From NCBI GenBank assembly GCA_964369965.1, contig CAYJGF010000016.1, forward strand, positions 1-64,000: a DNA stretch of 64,000 bases, read 5' to 3'. Of the stretch, positions 61,466 through 64,000 are shown one piece after another; the stretch's first letter is position 1, and every line of letters begins with the position of its first letter. The translations under genes were made by a program, and so were the position numbers. The stretch comes from CAYJBH01 sp964369965 (GTDB lineage: Bacteria; Bacillota; Clostridia; Oscillospirales; Ruminococcaceae). Under the pieces are notes generated by a model, which saw only the letters and a list, made by a program, of their open reading frames with translations, ran no database searches and had not been told where the DNA came from.

Positions 61466-61766
61466 AGAGATGTTTACATAAGCTGTCGTATATGGGTTTT
61501 GTGAACAGAGATTTGTTTGATTTTAAGTGATTTGACTATAACGCAGAAATACGGCAAAATCACCGTCAAGATTGTCCACAGTTTAGTCGGGGGAGCAATA
61601 GATACGTGCCACTGGTTACATTATAACCTAACGAATGCAATCAAGTCAATTATGCAACCCTACGAATTAATTTTGTGCGTCAAGCGTACCACTTGGGTGT
61701 GTTAAACAATACCAATTTATGCCTTTCAACCCAGCTCGATGCCTATAAAAACCGAACCGTTGAGTA
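61466..61766. other. Gene-free spacer
   Basis: Nothing reliable is seen in this stretch between the regulator promoter and the small frame at 61767. Short open frames lack ribosome sites, and no RNA gene or repeat was recognised. Confidence 0.4.
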
Positions 61767-61988
61767 TTGCCAAATTATTTATGGATTTCAGCAGGACTAA
61801 TCGGATTATATTGGGTATATATAGTCATTCAACTTGAAAAACGATACAAGGTTGCCGAGCAGAAATTTCGCCTATCAAGGCGGAGGATTGAGGAATACTC
61901 GTGTATTCTGATTGACGACAACGCAGATAGACGGAATTTCCGCCGGGAAGATGTGTTGTTTTTCAAGTTAAAGGACTATAACCATTAA
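61767..61988 (+). CDS. Small membrane-anchored hypothetical protein (doubtful)
   Basis: A 73-residue frame starts at a TTG and encodes a hydrophobic N-terminal helix (YLWISAGLIGLYWVYIVI) then a basic, charged tail (KRYKVAEQKFRLSRRRIEEY). The layout suits a single-pass membrane protein, and a terminator follows the stop closely. However, no clear ribosome site precedes it and I know no homologue, so it could be a remnant. Confidence 0.35.
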   Translation: MPNYLWISAGLIGLYWVYIVIQLEKRYKVAEQKFRLSRRRIEEYSCILIDDNADRRNFRREDVLFFKLKDYNH

Positions 61989-61996
61989 CCAACTAA

Positions 61997-62026
61997 AGAA
62001 CACAGCCCGGTGGACTGTGTTCTGTT
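61997..62026 (+). terminator. Terminator-like hairpin
   Basis: AGAACACAG (61997-62005) pairs with CTGTGTTCT (62015-62023) around a 9-nt loop, 9 nt after the stop of the small frame. The following T-run is short; it may also serve the convergent chemotaxis gene. Confidence 0.6.
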
Positions 62027-62049
62027 CAATATATCTATACCACGTAATT

Positions 62050-63405
62050 TTAGTTCACCCGTACAATCAACCCTTTTAAATTTTGTATTTGATTATGAAT
62101 TTCGTTGGTAGCGTCCGATGTGTTGGAGGCGGTGGAGGAGTTCCTGTTTATTACGTCGGAAATATTATTAACACCCAATTCTACCTGTGTCAGTGCCGCG
62201 GATTGCTCCTCGGAGGAGGCGCTTACCGTGTCTATTATATTAAGTATGTCTACGATACTTTTCGCGATTTCCTCCATAGACTCTGCCGTAGCTTTTGCTA
62301 TTTCTTTACCATTGGTCACGGCGGACAGGGTGTTGACCATCATTGTATCGGTATTTTTCACCGCATTGGCGCTAAGTGAAGCAAGGCTGCGAACCTCCTC
62401 CGCAACTACGGCAAATCCTTTGCCTGCCGCACCTGCTCGCGCCGCTTCTACCGAGGCATTGAGCGCTAAAATATTTGTCTGGAAAGCGATATTGTCAATG
62501 GATTTAATAATTTTGTTTATCTCGCCGGAGGCATCGGATATATTGTTCATTGCATCCGTCATCATCCGCATTTTGTCTCTGCCTGCCTCTAACTGGGAGT
62601 TGGAGGTGGCGGACAGGGTCTTTGCGGTCCTGGCATTCTCTGCGTTTTTCTTGCTTGCTGCGGAGATTTGTGAAACGGTCGACACAATTTCCTCTACAGC
62701 AGATGACTGTTGGTCGGCGCCCACAGTCAGGTCATTTACAACGGACAGCATATTATCAGCCGATGAGCCCAATCGAGAAGAAATTGTTTTTATCTCCTGC
62801 ACCATTCGAGATTGTTGTGCTTTTTGTGCCTCTATCTGTGCCACGTAGACTTCTAAATCCTTGAGCATTTTTTTAGCTTCATTTTTTTGTAGCTCACTAA
62901 TCTCCAAGCGGACTTCAATAATTTTCACCAGTACTACAGTTGCAATTGCGGTTGCTATAACAAAAAGCATACCTCTTGACAGGTATGTAAAACTGAAACC
63001 GGGTATAAAATAACCGTTAAATATTGTAACTAACACGGTCACCGTGCCGGTGGCAATAGCATTAACCAATGATCCCTTGAAATTGAAAAAGAGACCCGTG
63101 AGTGTTAGTCCTGCCGCTAAAGCGCTATAGAGATGTGGTGAACCCTCTCCAAAAATTGTCGGGGAAAATATGGCCAACATTTCCGCAATCATCAATATGT
63201 ACACTCTGGTATCATGCGACATCATTTTTCGCAACCCGAGTGTCGTCGAAAAAGCAATCGTTCCTAAAACGATGATGGCAATACCCACGTCTATATCGCC
63301 ATCTAAAATGTAAGGGAACGGCATCATAGTAAATAGACAAAGGGCAACGGTTATGTTAATACGGAAAATTTTCTGGCGACTGAATCTTTCTTCGGTGTCC
63401 TGCAT
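62050..63405 (-). CDS. Methyl-accepting chemotaxis protein with multi-pass sensor
   Basis: The 451-residue receptor has about six membrane helices in its first 170 residues (ITVALCLFTMMPFPYIL, IAIIVLGTIAF, VYILMIAEMLAIFSP and others) rather than a periplasmic domain, so it probably senses within the membrane or in short loops. A coiled-coil linker leads to the signalling domain with the conserved hairpin FQTNILALNASVEAARAG at about 305-322 and EEVRSLA. AAGGAG precedes the ATG. No chemotaxis kinase genes are in the window. Confidence 0.92.
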   Translation of the reverse strand: MQDTEERFSRQKIFRINITVALCLFTMMPFPYILDGDIDVGIAIIVLGTIAFSTTLGLRKMMSHDTRVYILMIAEMLAIFSPTIFGEGSPHLYSALAAGLTLTGLFFNFKGSLVNAIATGTVTVLVTIFNGYFIPGFSFTYLSRGMLFVIATAIATVVLVKIIEVRLEISELQKNEAKKMLKDLEVYVAQIEAQKAQQSRMVQEIKTISSRLGSSADNMLSVVNDLTVGADQQSSAVEEIVSTVSQISAASKKNAENARTAKTLSATSNSQLEAGRDKMRMMTDAMNNISDASGEINKIIKSIDNIAFQTNILALNASVEAARAGAAGKGFAVVAEEVRSLASLSANAVKNTDTMMVNTLSAVTNGKEIAKATAESMEEIAKSIVDILNIIDTVSASSEEQSAALTQVELGVNNISDVINRNSSTASNTSDATNEIHNQIQNLKGLIVRVN

Positions 63406-63750
63406 TTGAATGTTCTCCTTAAAATTAGGTAGATGAATGAGCTAACATTATATATCACAAAATTAACACAATTACATTTTAATTTATTTAACGACAAAAG
63501 TCAACAAAATTTTAAGGGGAAATTATATTTTTTCCACAATAAACCATTGAAAAACTTCGCAAACTCAAATAATACAAATAATAGAGTAAAAACAATCTTG
63601 AAATGCTACTAAACACAGCAAAAACACGAAAGATACAGGTAAGTCACACAAAAACAATATCAGTGGTTTGACTGTACAAATCACATTTTTTAATTTATCA
63701 GCTATACTTTGCAATTAATTATTGCAATTATAAAGCAAATACGTTATAAT
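63406..63750 (+). promoter_or_regulatory. AT-rich spacer with fba promoter
   Basis: This gene-free, very AT-rich stretch ends with TTGCAA (63722-63727) and TATAAT (63745-63750), 17 nt apart, 33 nt before the fba ATG. No other gene, repeat or RNA was seen in it. Confidence 0.65.
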
Positions 63751-63782
63751 TTAGATAAGTAAGAATGAACAGGAGAAAAAAT

Positions 63783-64000
63783 ATGTTAGTTAATTTAAAC
63801 GACATGCTAAAAAAAGCTCATGAGAACCACTACGCTGTTGTACAGATCAACATCAACAATCTTGAGTGGATAAAATCTGCATTACAGGCAGCGGAGGAGG
63901 TTCGCTCCCCTATTATCCTCGGCGTTTCAGAGGGTGCGGGTAAGTACATGTGCGGATATAAGACTGTTGCATCCATGGTTAAAGCGGCTGTCGAAGAGCT
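63783..64000 (+). CDS. fba: Class II fructose-bisphosphate aldolase (partial)
   Basis: The first 72 or so residues of a glycolytic class II aldolase are present, and the window ends inside the gene. The start MLVNLNDMLKKAHENHYAVV continues with NINNLEWIKSALQAAEE and PIILGVSEGAGKYMCGY, which match the N-terminus of zinc-dependent FbaA/FbaB enzymes; the metal ligands and catalytic residues lie beyond the edge. ACAGGAG precedes the ATG. The promoter is at 63722-63750. Confidence 0.92.
   Translation, partial: MLVNLNDMLKKAHENHYAVVQININNLEWIKSALQAAEEVRSPIILGVSEGAGKYMCGYKTVASMVKAAVEE

Noticed and set aside
61517..61705. 62-codon open frame
   Set aside because: No ribosome site, no recognisable product and ordinary random-like composition.

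Overview
The window reads as a chromosome segment of an anaerobic, spore-forming Clostridia-type bacterium, probably a gut member of the Oscillospirales or a close relative. The support is a Gram-positive style str operon (rpsL-rpsG-fusA-tuf), a Spo0A with its phospho-acceptor Asp56, rubrerythrin plus desulfoferrodoxin under a PerR-like regulator, YesMN-type carbohydrate regulation, GH29 and GH31 glycosidases, many TTGACA/TATAAT promoters and strong AGGAGG ribosome sites. No respiratory genes are seen. The genus cannot be named from sequence alone, and no rRNA, tRNA or CRISPR array was found.

Layout. 1-950 looks like one end of a mobile element inserted at the 3' end of guaA: an XRE regulator, a terminator, and short repeats abutting the guaA stop. 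0.95-8.8 kb is housekeeping on the minus strand: rpsL, rpsG, fusA, tuf, then guaB and guaA. 8.8-14.5 kb holds a small double-glycine zinc-ribbon protein, a lipoprotein, an amino-acid ABC importer followed closely by a GH29 fucosidase, and yigZ. 14.6-22.5 kb holds topA, spo0A, a DUF2156 protein, a HAD phosphatase, an AlkZ-related protein, a YgjP-type metalloprotease and a YfcC transporter. 22.5-27.8 kb is a group of unrecognised genes in which two small paralogues and a 977-residue adhesin-like protein share a C-terminal motif and lack signal peptides; I infer spore-surface proteins. 27.8-40.6 kb is a carbohydrate region: galE, a UROD-family protein, the YesMN two-component system, and a divergent operon with a sugar-binding lipoprotein, two tandem UROD-fold paralogues, two permeases and a GH31 glycosidase. 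No ATPase gene is present for that importer.

40.6-45.8 kb has a diguanylate cyclase meeting, tail to tail, a coupled DUF1638-MBOAT-AlgJ-like operon that probably O-acylates an exported polymer. 46-50 kb is a heterodimeric ABC exporter and a PerR-like repressor diverging from rubrerythrin and desulfoferrodoxin. 51.4-55.6 kb is rpsO-pnp, a DUF368 lipid-carrier flippase and an SGNH hydrolase. 55.9-61.3 kb is a compact minus-strand cluster of poorly characterised genes (AraR-like regulator, Sel1-repeat protein, UDG-like protein, a 35-aa ORF, a helical-repeat protein). The window ends with a chemotaxis receptor and the start of a class II fructose-bisphosphate aldolase.

The best candidates for undescribed biology are: the putative spore-surface group; the UROD-fold pair inside a sugar importer operon; the 55.9-61.3 kb cluster; and an EF-Tu whose guanine-recognition motifs (NKxD and SAL) are altered.
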